31,143 nucleotides of DNA from an uncultured Clostridia bacterium (lineage in GTDB: Bacteria; Bacillota; Clostridia; Oscillospirales; Acutalibacteraceae), in assembly GCA_937892525.1 (NCBI GenBank), contig CALAEV010000028.1:1-31143 (forward strand), read 5' to 3'. The position numbers and the translations under genes were made by a program. The notes under the pieces are model-generated. The model saw nothing but the letters and a program-made list of their open reading frames with translations, was not told the DNA's origin and made no database searches. Shown piece by piece: positions 1-8,431 of the stretch (position 1 is the stretch's first letter; each line of letters starts with the position of its first letter).

Positions 1-1714
1 TTCTGTCAGCTTCGAAGAACATGTGCTCTGTACGGCAAAGACCGATACCTTCAGCACCGAGTTCGCGAGCTTTCTTAGCGTCAGCAGGAGTGTCAGCATT
101 TGTACGAACTTTAAGAGTTCTGTATTTGTCAGCCCAAGCCATGATTCTGCCGAATTCGCCTGCGATTTCAGCGTCAACTGTTGGGATGATACCGTCATAG
201 ATGTTACCTGTTGAACCGTCGATTGAGATGTAGTCGCCTTCGTTATAAACTTTACCAGCGAGTTCAAACTTCTTGTTTTCTTCATCCATCTTAATGTCGC
301 CACAACCAGATACACAGCAAGTACCCATACCACGAGCAACAACAGCTGCGTGAGATGTCATACCACCACGAACTGTAAGGATACCCTGAGCAGCTTTCAT
401 ACCTGTAATGTCTTCAGGTGATGTTTCAAGACGAACAAGAACAACTTTTTCACCTTTTTCGTTCCAAGCAACTGCGTCTTCAGCTGTGAAAACAACTTTA
501 CCACAAGCAGCACCAGGAGATGCGCCAAGGCCTTTACCTGCAGGAACTGCAGTCTTAAGAACTTTAGCGTCAAACTGTGGGTGGAGAAGTGTGTCAAGGT
601 TTCTTGGGTCAATCATAGCAACTGCTTTCTTCTCGTCAATCATACCTTCATCAACGAGGTCGCAAGCAATCTTAAGAGCAGCCTTAGCTGTTCTCTTACC
701 ATTTCTTGTCTGGAGCATATAGAGTTTACCAGCTTCAACTGTAAATTCCATATCCTGCATATCTCTGTAGTGGTCTTCAAGAGTAGCGCAAACTTTAACG
801 AAATCAGCGTATGCTTCTGGGAACTTTTCAGCCATCTGAGCGATTGGCATTGGAGTTCTAACACCAGCAACAACGTCTTCACCCTGTGCGTTTACAAGGA
901 ATTCACCCATAAGACCTTTTTCGCCTGTAGCTGGGTCACGAGTAAATGCAACACCAGTACCACAATCGTCACCCATGTTACCGAAAGCCATCATCTGAAC
1001 GTTAACAGCTGTACCCCATGAGTAAGGGATATCGTTATCACGACGATAAACGTTTGCACGAGGGTTGTCCCATGAACGGAAAACAGCCTCAACAGCACCC
1101 ATAAGCTGTTCTTTTGGGTCTGATGGGAAGTCTTTACCAATCTTTGACTTGTATTCAGCTTTAAACTGATTTGCAAGTTCTTTAAGGTCTTCAGCTGTAA
1201 GCTCAACGTCCTGAGTTACGCCTCTGTCAGCCTTCATTTCGTCGATAAGCTCTTCAAAGTATTTCTTACCAACTTCCATAACAACGTCAGAATACATCTG
1301 AATAAATCTTCTGTAGCAGTCATAAGCCCAACGAGCGTTGCCTGACTTTGCAGCCATAACTTCAACAACTTCTTCGTTAAGACCAAGGTTGAGGATTGTG
1401 TCCATCATACCAGGCATTGATGCACGAGCACCTGAACGAACTGAAACGAGGAGTGGGTTTTCTTTATCACCGAATTTTTTGCCAGTGATTTCTTCCATCT
1501 TGTCGATGTACTCCATAATTTCTGCCTGAATGTCATCATTGATTTTTCTGCCATCCTCATAGTACTGTGTACAAGCTTCTGTTGTAACTGTGAAGCCCTG
1601 AGGAACTGGGAGACCGAGACTTGTCATCTCTGCAAGGTTAGCGCCTTTACCACCGAGGAGTTCACGCATTGAAGCGTTACCCTCTTTGAAAAGGTAAACA
1701 AACTTTTTGCTCAT
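1..1714 (-). CDS. ppdK: Pyruvate phosphate dikinase, N-terminal part (cut by window edge)
   Basis: Interconverts phosphoenolpyruvate, AMP and PPi with pyruvate, ATP and phosphate in the cytosol. The first 571 codons are present; the family is about 875 residues long, so the C-terminal PEP/pyruvate barrel is mostly off the left edge. The protein opens MSKKFVYLFKEGNASMRELLGG, as in bacterial PPDK, followed by the ATP-grasp nucleotide-binding domain. The swivelling phosphohistidine domain has GGMTSHAAVVARGMG, with the catalytic His at residue 455. The frame leaves the window in GIGLCRTEHMFFEADR, the start of the barrel. The start is ATG at 1714, preceded by a perfect GGAGGT. The gene stands alone, divergent from the GH89 gene. 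It was identified by reading the translation on the minus strand. Confidence is very high. Confidence 0.97.
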   Translation of the reverse strand, partial: MSKKFVYLFKEGNASMRELLGGKGANLAEMTSLGLPVPQGFTVTTEACTQYYEDGRKINDDIQAEIMEYIDKMEEITGKKFGDKENPLLVSVRSGARASMPGMMDTILNLGLNEEVVEVMAAKSGNARWAYDCYRRFIQMYSDVVMEVGKKYFEELIDEMKADRGVTQDVELTAEDLKELANQFKAEYKSKIGKDFPSDPKEQLMGAVEAVFRSWDNPRANVYRRDNDIPYSWGTAVNVQMMAFGNMGDDCGTGVAFTRDPATGEKGLMGEFLVNAQGEDVVAGVRTPMPIAQMAEKFPEAYADFVKVCATLEDHYRDMQDMEFTVEAGKLYMLQTRNGKRTAKAALKIACDLVDEGMIDEKKAVAMIDPRNLDTLLHPQFDAKVLKTAVPAGKGLGASPGAACGKVVFTAEDAVAWNEKGEKVVLVRLETSPEDITGMKAAQGILTVRGGMTSHAAVVARGMGTCCVSGCGDIKMDEENKKFELAGKVYNEGDYISIDGSTGNIYDGIIPTVDAEIAGEFGRIMAWADKYRTLKVRTNADTPADAKKARELGAEGIGLCRTEHMFFEADR

Positions 1715-1751
1715 TTTTATACCTCCAAAAAATTATTAACAAATTTATGGT

Positions 1752-1766
1752 TGTGCCATTGGCACA
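1752..1766. promoter_or_regulatory. Palindrome in the ppdK leader
   Basis: TGTGCC-ATT-GGCACA is a perfect inverted repeat with a 3-base centre. It lies a few bases downstream of the predicted ppdK transcription start and about 40 bases before the start codon. It could be a repressor operator or a 5' stabilising hairpin in the mRNA. It has no T-run, so it is not a terminator. The cognate regulator is not recognised. Confidence 0.4.
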
Positions 1767-1779
1767 CTTAACCTTATAC

Positions 1780-1808
1780 ATTCTATCAAAAATGAAAATC
1801 TTTTTCAA
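1780..1808 (-). promoter_or_regulatory. Sigma-A promoter of ppdK
   Basis: On the minus strand, TTGAAA (1808-1803), a 17 bp spacer and TAGAAT (1785-1780). TGA directly precedes the -10, giving an extended -10. Transcription would begin near 1773, about 60 bases before the ppdK start codon. Confidence 0.6.
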
Positions 1809-1879
1809 TAGTTTTATGACAATTTTTTAACAGTTTTGGAAATTGTTTGTTTATTAACAAAAATAGTGTGTTTTATCAA

Positions 1880-1908
1880 TAGACTTTTGGTGTTTTTTAT
1901 GCTATATT
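1880..1908 (+). promoter_or_regulatory. Probable promoter of the GH89-phosphoesterase pair
   Basis: TAGACT (1880-1885), a 17 bp spacer ending in TGC, then TATATT (1903-1908), an extended -10. A second -10-like TATAAT lies at 1909-1914, with TTGGTG 16 bp upstream. Either one places the transcription start at or next to the apparent TTG/GTG start codon, so the leader would be minimal or absent. Confidence 0.4.
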
Positions 1909-1913
1909 TATAA

Positions 1914-4424
1914 TTGGTGATAAATTTGGAACTTTTAAGTTATGAAATCCTTAACGCCAGCGGCGAAGCTGACAAAAATTCAATACCAATGTTCAGTTAT
2001 GATACATACCCTTGTTTTCTTGATTTAGCATTCCCAAAAAACATGAGTATTCATGACGTTATTGTGGTTTTTCCTGATAACACAGATGTTGATTTTACTG
2101 TTCTTTCAAGCCTTGACGGTGTTAATTTCTATAAAAAAGGCAAAAGCCCTAAAATAGCAAGATTTATTCGTATTTTCATTAAATATTACAGTGGTGCAAG
2201 ACCTACAATCAACAATATTGAGGTACTTGGTGAGGGCTGCTCATTCCCTGCTAAAAAGACAGCTTTCCGTGAGCCTGAAATCTTTGAAAAAACTGCGTTT
2301 GCAAACCCTGTTACTGATGACGAAATTTTAGATGATGTCAAGGGTATTATTGGCAGAACAATAGGTGAAAAATACATTGAGCAATTTGATTTACGACTTG
2401 ACAGAAGACTTAAGGAAGAATATTTTTCAGTTGCAAGTCTTCGTGGCAAGATTATTCTTACATCTAACAGTGGTTTAGGACTATCCTCTGCTTTTAACTG
2501 TTATCTTAAAGAGGTGTGTAACTGCCACGTTTCACGATTTGGAAAACAAGTGGATTTGCCTCATAATTTACCACAGGTAAACGGCAAAATCGACCGTAAA
2601 ACAGAGTGTAAATACCGTTACGCATACAACTATTGCACACATTCATATTCAATGGCATTCTGGGGCAAAGACGAATGGCAGAAAGAAATTGACTTTTTAG
2701 CTATGAATGGTGTAAACCTTGTGCTTGATATACTTGGTATGGAAGAGGTTTACAGAAGATTTTTAACCAAACTCGGTTATCGTCACCGTGAGATTAAAAA
2801 CTTCCTTGTAGGACCAGCTTATTACGCATGGTTTTACATGAGCAATATTTGTTCACTTGGTGGACCTATTCACGACGATTTCTTCTATGAAAAATGCCAA
2901 ATGGCTCGTGAAAATCACAGAAGAATGCAAGTTCTTGGTATGGACATAGTTTTACAGGCATATACAGGCATTGTGCCACGAGATATACAGAAAAAAGACC
3001 GTGAAGTGCCTGTTATTGAGCAAGGCAAGTGGAAAGGCATTGAAAGACCTTTGATTGTAAACCCTGACAGTGTTCATTATGTCAAATACGCTAAACTTTT
3101 CTATGAATGTCAGAAAGAAGTTTTTGGCGATATTACTCGTTTCTTTGCAGGTGATGTTTGCCACGAGGGTGGAAAGCTTAACAAAAAAAGTGCAAAAGAA
3201 AGTTTCAGTAATGTTATGGAGAGTATGCTCTCGTTCAACAAGGACGCTATGTGGGTTGTTCAATGCTGGGCTATGAATCCTACTCCCCTTTTCACTAAAT
3301 CTGTGAAACAATATCGTGACGAGCATATACTTATGCTTGACCTGAATTCCGAAAAAATCAACCATAACGCTAACAATATGGCACGAATGGCGAAATACGG
3401 TAATGTGCTTTTTGGACTTCTTAACAATTTTGGTGGCAGACACGGACTTTTTGGCGATTTGCCGTCACTTCTTAAAGATATTAAATCAACATCGACTCGT
3501 CCTAATTCCAAGGGACTGGCACTCACAAGCGAAAGCATAAATGTAAACCCTATTGTTACTGATTTATTCTTCTCTTGTGTTTGGGAAGATGTGGGGAATA
3601 TTGACAACTGGGTGCAGAAATATGCAATTCGTCGTTACGGTAAAGAGAACGAAAACATAGCCAAGGCTATGGAGATACTCCTTAAAACTGCTTACGGTAA
3701 TGACACAGGTGCTTTAAGCTTTGGTGCAACAGAAAGTATGTTCTGTCGTCGTCCCCTTGACCCTGAAACAAAGCTTCTTACGGCTCGTGGGGTCGTAAAA
3801 GTGCCATACTCAAAAGACGAGTTTGACGAGGCTGTTAAGCTTTTTCTTGCTGATTATGACAAGTTCAAGCACAACGAATGTTATGTTTATGATGCAGTTG
3901 ATTTATTGAGACAATCACTTGCCAACAAGCTTTCACATCTTGCTAAAAAATGTGCATCTGCATACAAGTCAAAAGATTATTTCGCATTTATGGATTACAG
4001 CAAAAAGATGATGGAACTTGCTGATATGCTTGACAGAGTACTTCTTAACTGCAAGGATTTCTCATTCAGTTCATATATTGAGCCGGTTTGCGAATACACA
4101 GAAAAGCTTGACGATTTCACAAAAGAATTGTATATGATTAACGCGAAAGCTCTTATTACCACTTGGTATTGCAGACTTCTTGCCGACAAGGGTAATCTTC
4201 ACGATTACGCGCACAGACAAATGGGTGACCTTGTAAACTCATTCTATAAAATGAGATGGGAAAAGCTCATTGAACAAGTGCAAATTGAGATGGACGGTGG
4301 CAAGCCACAAGAAATTGACTGGTTTAAGGTTGAATGGGATTGGGTGCTTGGGGACACACACTACACTAAAAAAGTTCGTGAAGATAGCTTGAAAGCGTTA
4401 GGGAAACAAATTTTGGAGAAATGA
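1914..4424 (+). CDS. GH89 alpha-N-acetylglucosaminidase-like glycoside hydrolase
   Basis: Expected to release terminal alpha-linked GlcNAc, as NAGLU does for heparan sulfate and bacterial GH89 enzymes do for mucin caps. Residues about 1-110 look like a beta-sandwich carbohydrate-binding domain of the F5/8 type C kind. Residues about 130-235 match the alpha/beta domain before the barrel. The barrel opens YAYNYCTHSYSMAFWG and contains LAMNGVNLVLD, GPAYYAWFYMSN and LLNNFGGRHGLFG, all NAGLU hallmarks. The catalytic glutamates should be E418 in AGDVCHEGG and E540 in ALTSESINVN, by alignment with human E316 and E446. No signal peptide is visible, so it should be cytoplasmic. The start is TTG 1914 or GTG 1917; neither has a Shine-Dalgarno sequence, and the next in-frame ATG (codon 26) has none either. 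The phosphoesterase follows after 1 base. The family call is secure; the substrate is inferred. Confidence 0.88.
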   Translation: MVINLELLSYEILNASGEADKNSIPMFSYDTYPCFLDLAFPKNMSIHDVIVVFPDNTDVDFTVLSSLDGVNFYKKGKSPKIARFIRIFIKYYSGARPTINNIEVLGEGCSFPAKKTAFREPEIFEKTAFANPVTDDEILDDVKGIIGRTIGEKYIEQFDLRLDRRLKEEYFSVASLRGKIILTSNSGLGLSSAFNCYLKEVCNCHVSRFGKQVDLPHNLPQVNGKIDRKTECKYRYAYNYCTHSYSMAFWGKDEWQKEIDFLAMNGVNLVLDILGMEEVYRRFLTKLGYRHREIKNFLVGPAYYAWFYMSNICSLGGPIHDDFFYEKCQMARENHRRMQVLGMDIVLQAYTGIVPRDIQKKDREVPVIEQGKWKGIERPLIVNPDSVHYVKYAKLFYECQKEVFGDITRFFAGDVCHEGGKLNKKSAKESFSNVMESMLSFNKDAMWVVQCWAMNPTPLFTKSVKQYRDEHILMLDLNSEKINHNANNMARMAKYGNVLFGLLNNFGGRHGLFGDLPSLLKDIKSTSTRPNSKGLALTSESINVNPIVTDLFFSCVWEDVGNIDNWVQKYAIRRYGKENENIAKAMEILLKTAYGNDTGALSFGATESMFCRRPLDPETKLLTARGVVKVPYSKDEFDEAVKLFLADYDKFKHNECYVYDAVDLLRQSLANKLSHLAKKCASAYKSKDYFAFMDYSKKMMELADMLDRVLLNCKDFSFSSYIEPVCEYTEKLDDFTKELYMINAKALITTWYCRLLADKGNLHDYAHRQMGDLVNSFYKMRWEKLIEQVQIEMDGGKPQEIDWFKVEWDWVLGDTHYTKKVREDSLKALGKQILEK

Positions 4425-4425
4425 T

Positions 4426-5286
4426 ATGAAACGAAAGTTTAAGTTATCAAAAAGGGCTAAAATTTTTGTTGCTTGTTTATTTTGTGTTGCAATAGTTTTT
4501 CTTGGGTATAACATCATTCAAAATCAGCATTTTGAGGTTAATGAAATCACAATAAAAAGCGAGTCTTTACCTGATGATTTTCAGGGTTACAAAATTGTTC
4601 AGGTATCTGATTTACACAACAAAGAATTTGGTGAAAACAATATTGATTTGCTGTCAGCAATCAAAGAGCAATCACCTGATATAATTGTAGTTACAGGTGA
4701 CATTGTTGATTCACGAAGAACTAATGTGCAAATAGCACGTGATTTTGTAAATAACGCGTCAGAAATTGCACCTGTTTATTATGTTACAGGCAATCACGAA
4801 GCAAGAGTCAAAGTTGAAAACGAAATCGACAATGTAGAACTCAACGAAAATGTTATTGTTTTACACAACAAAGATGTTCTCATTGAAAAAGGCGAAAGTG
4901 TAATTCAGTTAATCGGTGTTGACGACCCTGACTACAAAGCAGTTAATAATAGCACCGAATATATGAACAAACGGCTTGAAAAGTACTGTAATAACGAATA
5001 CTTTAAGATTTTGTTATCTCACAGACCTGAACTTTTTGAGGTGTACGCTGAAAACAATATGAATGTTATTTTTTCAGGTCACGCTCACGGTGGTCAAGTA
5101 AGATTGCCGTTTGTTGGTGGTATTATTGCACCACATCAAGGTTTTTTCCCCACATACGACGCAGGTTTATTTTATGCCACAAATGATGCGACTATGGTGG
5201 TAAGTCGTGGGTTGGGTGATAGTATAATCCCTTTAAGAATAAATAACTCACCTGAATTGGTAGTTGTAACATTAGATAAAAAGTAA
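4426..5286 (+). CDS. Membrane-anchored metallophosphoesterase (YaeI/calcineurin-like)
   Basis: A 286-residue binuclear metal phosphoesterase. One N-terminal membrane segment (about residues 10-30, rich in V, A, F and L) is followed by a catalytic domain with the standard motif order: VSDLHNKEFG, VTGDIVDSR, TGNHEAR and FSGHAHGGQVRLP. This is the YaeI/YkuE-like group, whose relatives act on lipid or cell-wall phosphate esters. The actual substrate cannot be read from sequence. The ATG at 4426 follows the GH89 stop by one base and has GGAG 7 bases upstream inside the previous gene, so the two are one transcription unit ended by the hairpin at 5288. There is no obvious functional link to GH89. 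Confidence 0.85.
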   Translation: MKRKFKLSKRAKIFVACLFCVAIVFLGYNIIQNQHFEVNEITIKSESLPDDFQGYKIVQVSDLHNKEFGENNIDLLSAIKEQSPDIIVVTGDIVDSRRTNVQIARDFVNNASEIAPVYYVTGNHEARVKVENEIDNVELNENVIVLHNKDVLIEKGESVIQLIGVDDPDYKAVNNSTEYMNKRLEKYCNNEYFKILLSHRPELFEVYAENNMNVIFSGHAHGGQVRLPFVGGIIAPHQGFFPTYDAGLFYATNDATMVVSRGLGDSIIPLRINNSPELVVVTLDKK

Positions 5287-5287
5287 A

Positions 5288-5322
5288 GAGTACGGAGTAT
5301 TAAAACTCTGTACTCTTTTTTT
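5288..5322 (+). terminator. Rho-independent terminator of the GH89-phosphoesterase operon
   Basis: GAGTACGGAGT pairs with ACTCTGTACTC (11 bp, one G-U pair, 6-base loop), followed by seven T residues. Confidence 0.9.
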
Positions 5323-5353
5323 GATGTAGTAAGTTCTATAAATTTGAGTTTTC

Positions 5354-5382
5354 AAAAAAATGGTGGGAGAAAGCTCCCACCA
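5354..5382 (-). terminator. Rho-independent terminator of the nad-fol-mannosidase operon
   Basis: Read on the minus strand: TGGTGGGAG, loop CTTT, CTCCCACCA, then seven T residues. It lies a few bases past the GH38 stop codon and faces the plus-strand terminator at 5288-5322. Confidence 0.9.
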
Positions 5383-5386
5383 TCCA

Positions 5387-8300
5387 TTATTTAATTACTT
5401 TTATTGTATTGATTTCGAATGGTTTGAAGTCAACTGTTACTGTATTATCTGTAACATTCAATTCCTCAATATTGTTTTCAAGCATATCGCAAAGGTATGC
5501 TTTTTTAATATCGAAACCAAATTTCACATTTGCAGTTGTACGCTTATTGTAATACTCACAACCACGAAAAATAATTGTATCTTCTTTTTCTGCTTTCTTT
5601 GCAGTTTCAAAGATTACATTATCTTGGTCAACTGTGAAGAATGAGTATTCATTCTGGAGAGTTCCCTTATTCTCCCCTACCTTTTTGCAAAGCATTGGAA
5701 TATTAAGGTCATAAGCCTTTTGAATTGTACCTGCTTCACGGTAGTCCCCTGCGTGTGGGTAAAGTGAATATGTGAAATTATGCTCACATTTATCAGCATC
5801 AGGGTCAGGGAATGTGCCACATTTAAGCATTGTCAAACTCATTACACCGTCGTGAATTGCGTGACCGTATTTGCAGTCATTCATCAAACTTACGCCATAG
5901 CCATATTCTGACAAGTCGCAATATTTATGAGCGCAAACCTCAAAACGAGCAGCATCCCAACTTGTATTCTTATGAGTTGGTCTTTCAACTGAGCCAAACT
6001 GAATATCATAAGTTGCTTTATTTGTATTAACATCAACAGGGAATGCAGTTTTAAGAATAAGATGTGATTCTTTCCAATCAATATTTGTTTCAAAATCAAT
6101 CTTGTCAATATTGTTGTAAAGGTAGATATTCTGAACGATAGTGCTGTTCTTGAATTTCTTTGTAACCTTAAGACCTGCACGCTCGCCTTCATTAAGGATT
6201 TCAACTTTTTCAACTTGGTCTGCTTCCCAATGCTTTTCAGTATAATAACTGCTAATTTCCCAGTTATCGTACTCGCGTGGATAGTCTTCATAAGCAGTAA
6301 TTACATTACCACGTGTGCCTTTTTTAAGGACTTCACGGTTATTTCTCTTGTCACAAATGCTTGTAAATGTGCCTTTTTCATCAAGAGTTAAACGTAAGAA
6401 ATCATTTTCAATTGAGTTTTCTGTAACTGCAATTTTTGAGTTTTCTACAACAGGATTAATTACCTTATAACCCTTTGCAGGAATGTTCTCAGCATAATAC
6501 CATTTACCGTCAATCTCTACTGCACCGCTGTTTACGAATGAGTGTGGGTTGAAAACAACATAACCGTCAGTAGCCTCAACATTATTTGCGATTTCAGTTG
6601 TTGTATCGTTAATGATTTCATTACCAACTGCACCGATTTCTTCATATTGCTGATGTGAAACCTGGTAAACCTCTTTAATTGATGAACCAGGAATAATATC
6701 GTGGAATTGGTTAAGAAGAATAGTTTCCCAAGCATTCATCATATCTTCTTTACGGTATTTGTAGCCATTAAGGTGTTCGTCGATAAGTGAAAGAGTTTCA
6801 GCACGCTGGAACATAAATTCAGATTTACGGTTATATCTCTTATTCTTTGCCTGTGAAGTATATGTGCCACGGTGGAATTCAAGATAAAGTTCACCGTTCC
6901 AATGTGGGATTTTAGGATTATTTTCTGTCTTTGATTTGATGTCATCAAAGAATTCACCCGAATACGCCATAATTGGTGTGCTGGTTCCTGGGATACCGTG
7001 CTTTAATCTGTCAAAATACTCTAAATCTTTAGCGTAAGGTCCACCACCACCGTCACCAAAGCCGAATGTGATAAGTACATTGTCATACAAATCTTTCTGT
7101 TGATAACGGTCATAAGCGCCACGAAGTTGATTTGCGTTAAGCTTTGCATTATATGTAACATTTGTTGCAGGTTCAACGCCTCTGTGCTTATCCTGTGCAG
7201 TCATAAAGTGAGTGAAAACAGGGGTATTATCAATACCGTGCCAGATAAATGTATCATACGGCATTTTGTTCATTTCGTTCCAACCGATTTTTGATGTTAC
7301 GAATTTATCAATACCACTCTTTTGTAAAATCTGTGGGAGTGCTGCTGAATAGCCGAATACATCAGGTAACCACAAAATTTTACTGTCAACGCCGAATTCG
7401 TCCTTCATAAAGCGTTTACCATAAATGAACTGACGGACTAAGCTTTCGCCACTACAAAGGTTACAGTCGGCTTCAACCCACATACCACCTTCAACTTCCC
7501 AACGGCCAAGGCGTACCATTTCTTTAACCTCTTCGTAAAGCTCAGGTGCATCCATTTTGAGATATTTATAAAGCTGTGGTTGGCTTGACATAAACTTGTA
7601 TTCTGGGTACTTTTTCATAAGAGCAAGTACAGTTGAGAATGAGCGTAAAATCTTTTCGCGAGTCTGTGCAAGAGTCCACTCCCAAGCCACGTCAATATGA
7701 GTATGACCTATGCAGAATGCGAAAACATCACCTTTACGGCAATATTTGCCGTAAAATTCAGTTTTAAGGTAATCGATTGCTTTATCAAGAGAAGCATAAT
7801 ACTCTTCTGAATATGGTGAACGCATATCAATAAAGTTAAGAGCATTATTAAGATGCTTTTTAATTTCAAAGTAGTTCTTTGAATTTTGGTCTTCATATTC
7901 AAGAATTTCAAAAGGAACTTTTATATCATAATAAAGTTGCTTTGTTTTAGCATCTATGAGTTGAAGATTTGTAACAAAATCAACCCATTCGTCGTGAATA
8001 CTACCTGAATAAGCATAAAGATACACTTTGTGTGTGCCTTTTGTAAGGAATACTTCACGGTGGTTTTTATCAATACCCTGCTGGAGTTTACCATCAACAT
8101 AAGCGATAAACTGAGGGTTAATATCGCACCAACCAAGACGAGCATCAGAAGCTACTGCCAGTTGAATTTCGCCGTCCCAATGTGAAGGCACTTCAATCTG
8201 GTTATAAAACCAAGCGTGTTTGTCTTTTTTACCACCCCAACGGTTAATATAAGGTGTAAAAAGGGTAAAAGTATCGTCAATTGGAGGTAATGTGTTATCA

Positions 8301-8419
8301 AGTTTATAATCACACTCTTTATAGAGAAAATCTGTAATTGGAATATTCTCTTTTATAATGAGTTTTTCGAATTCTTCGAGAAACACATTTATTCTATCTT
8401 CAATAAAATCTTTATACAT
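5387..8419 (-). CDS. GH38 alpha-mannosidase
   Basis: A 1010-residue zinc-dependent retaining alpha-mannosidase, expected to trim alpha-mannosides of N-glycans. After an N-terminal beta-rich domain (about residues 45-155), the catalytic domain starts with FCIGHTHIDVAWEW. H241 and D243 are zinc ligands. WLPDVFGYSAALPQ carries the nucleophile D353. SSQPQLYKYLK and NQFHDIIPGSS are further GH38 hallmarks. The C-terminal beta-sandwich domains are complete and the length fits the family. No signal peptide is visible, so it should act in the cytoplasm. The start is ATG 8419 with AGGGGG upstream, 12 bases after the folC stop, which makes it the last gene of a nadB-nadC-folC transcript. That is an unusual operon for a glycosidase. 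A close bacterial relative could also act on mannosylglycerate or short alpha-mannosides. Confidence 0.95.
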   Translation of the reverse strand: MYKDFIEDRINVFLEEFEKLIIKENIPITDFLYKECDYKLDNTLPPIDDTFTLFTPYINRWGGKKDKHAWFYNQIEVPSHWDGEIQLAVASDARLGWCDINPQFIAYVDGKLQQGIDKNHREVFLTKGTHKVYLYAYSGSIHDEWVDFVTNLQLIDAKTKQLYYDIKVPFEILEYEDQNSKNYFEIKKHLNNALNFIDMRSPYSEEYYASLDKAIDYLKTEFYGKYCRKGDVFAFCIGHTHIDVAWEWTLAQTREKILRSFSTVLALMKKYPEYKFMSSQPQLYKYLKMDAPELYEEVKEMVRLGRWEVEGGMWVEADCNLCSGESLVRQFIYGKRFMKDEFGVDSKILWLPDVFGYSAALPQILQKSGIDKFVTSKIGWNEMNKMPYDTFIWHGIDNTPVFTHFMTAQDKHRGVEPATNVTYNAKLNANQLRGAYDRYQQKDLYDNVLITFGFGDGGGGPYAKDLEYFDRLKHGIPGTSTPIMAYSGEFFDDIKSKTENNPKIPHWNGELYLEFHRGTYTSQAKNKRYNRKSEFMFQRAETLSLIDEHLNGYKYRKEDMMNAWETILLNQFHDIIPGSSIKEVYQVSHQQYEEIGAVGNEIINDTTTEIANNVEATDGYVVFNPHSFVNSGAVEIDGKWYYAENIPAKGYKVINPVVENSKIAVTENSIENDFLRLTLDEKGTFTSICDKRNNREVLKKGTRGNVITAYEDYPREYDNWEISSYYTEKHWEADQVEKVEILNEGERAGLKVTKKFKNSTIVQNIYLYNNIDKIDFETNIDWKESHLILKTAFPVDVNTNKATYDIQFGSVERPTHKNTSWDAARFEVCAHKYCDLSEYGYGVSLMNDCKYGHAIHDGVMSLTMLKCGTFPDPDADKCEHNFTYSLYPHAGDYREAGTIQKAYDLNIPMLCKKVGENKGTLQNEYSFFTVDQDNVIFETAKKAEKEDTIIFRGCEYYNKRTTANVKFGFDIKKAYLCDMLENNIEELNVTDNTVTVDFKPFEINTIKVIK

Positions 8420-8431
8420 AGATTTTGCCCC

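Noticed and set aside
2952..3443. 163-codon open frame on the minus strand inside the GH89 gene
   Set aside because: It is antisense to a well-conserved catalytic domain and has no ribosome binding site or recognisable motif.
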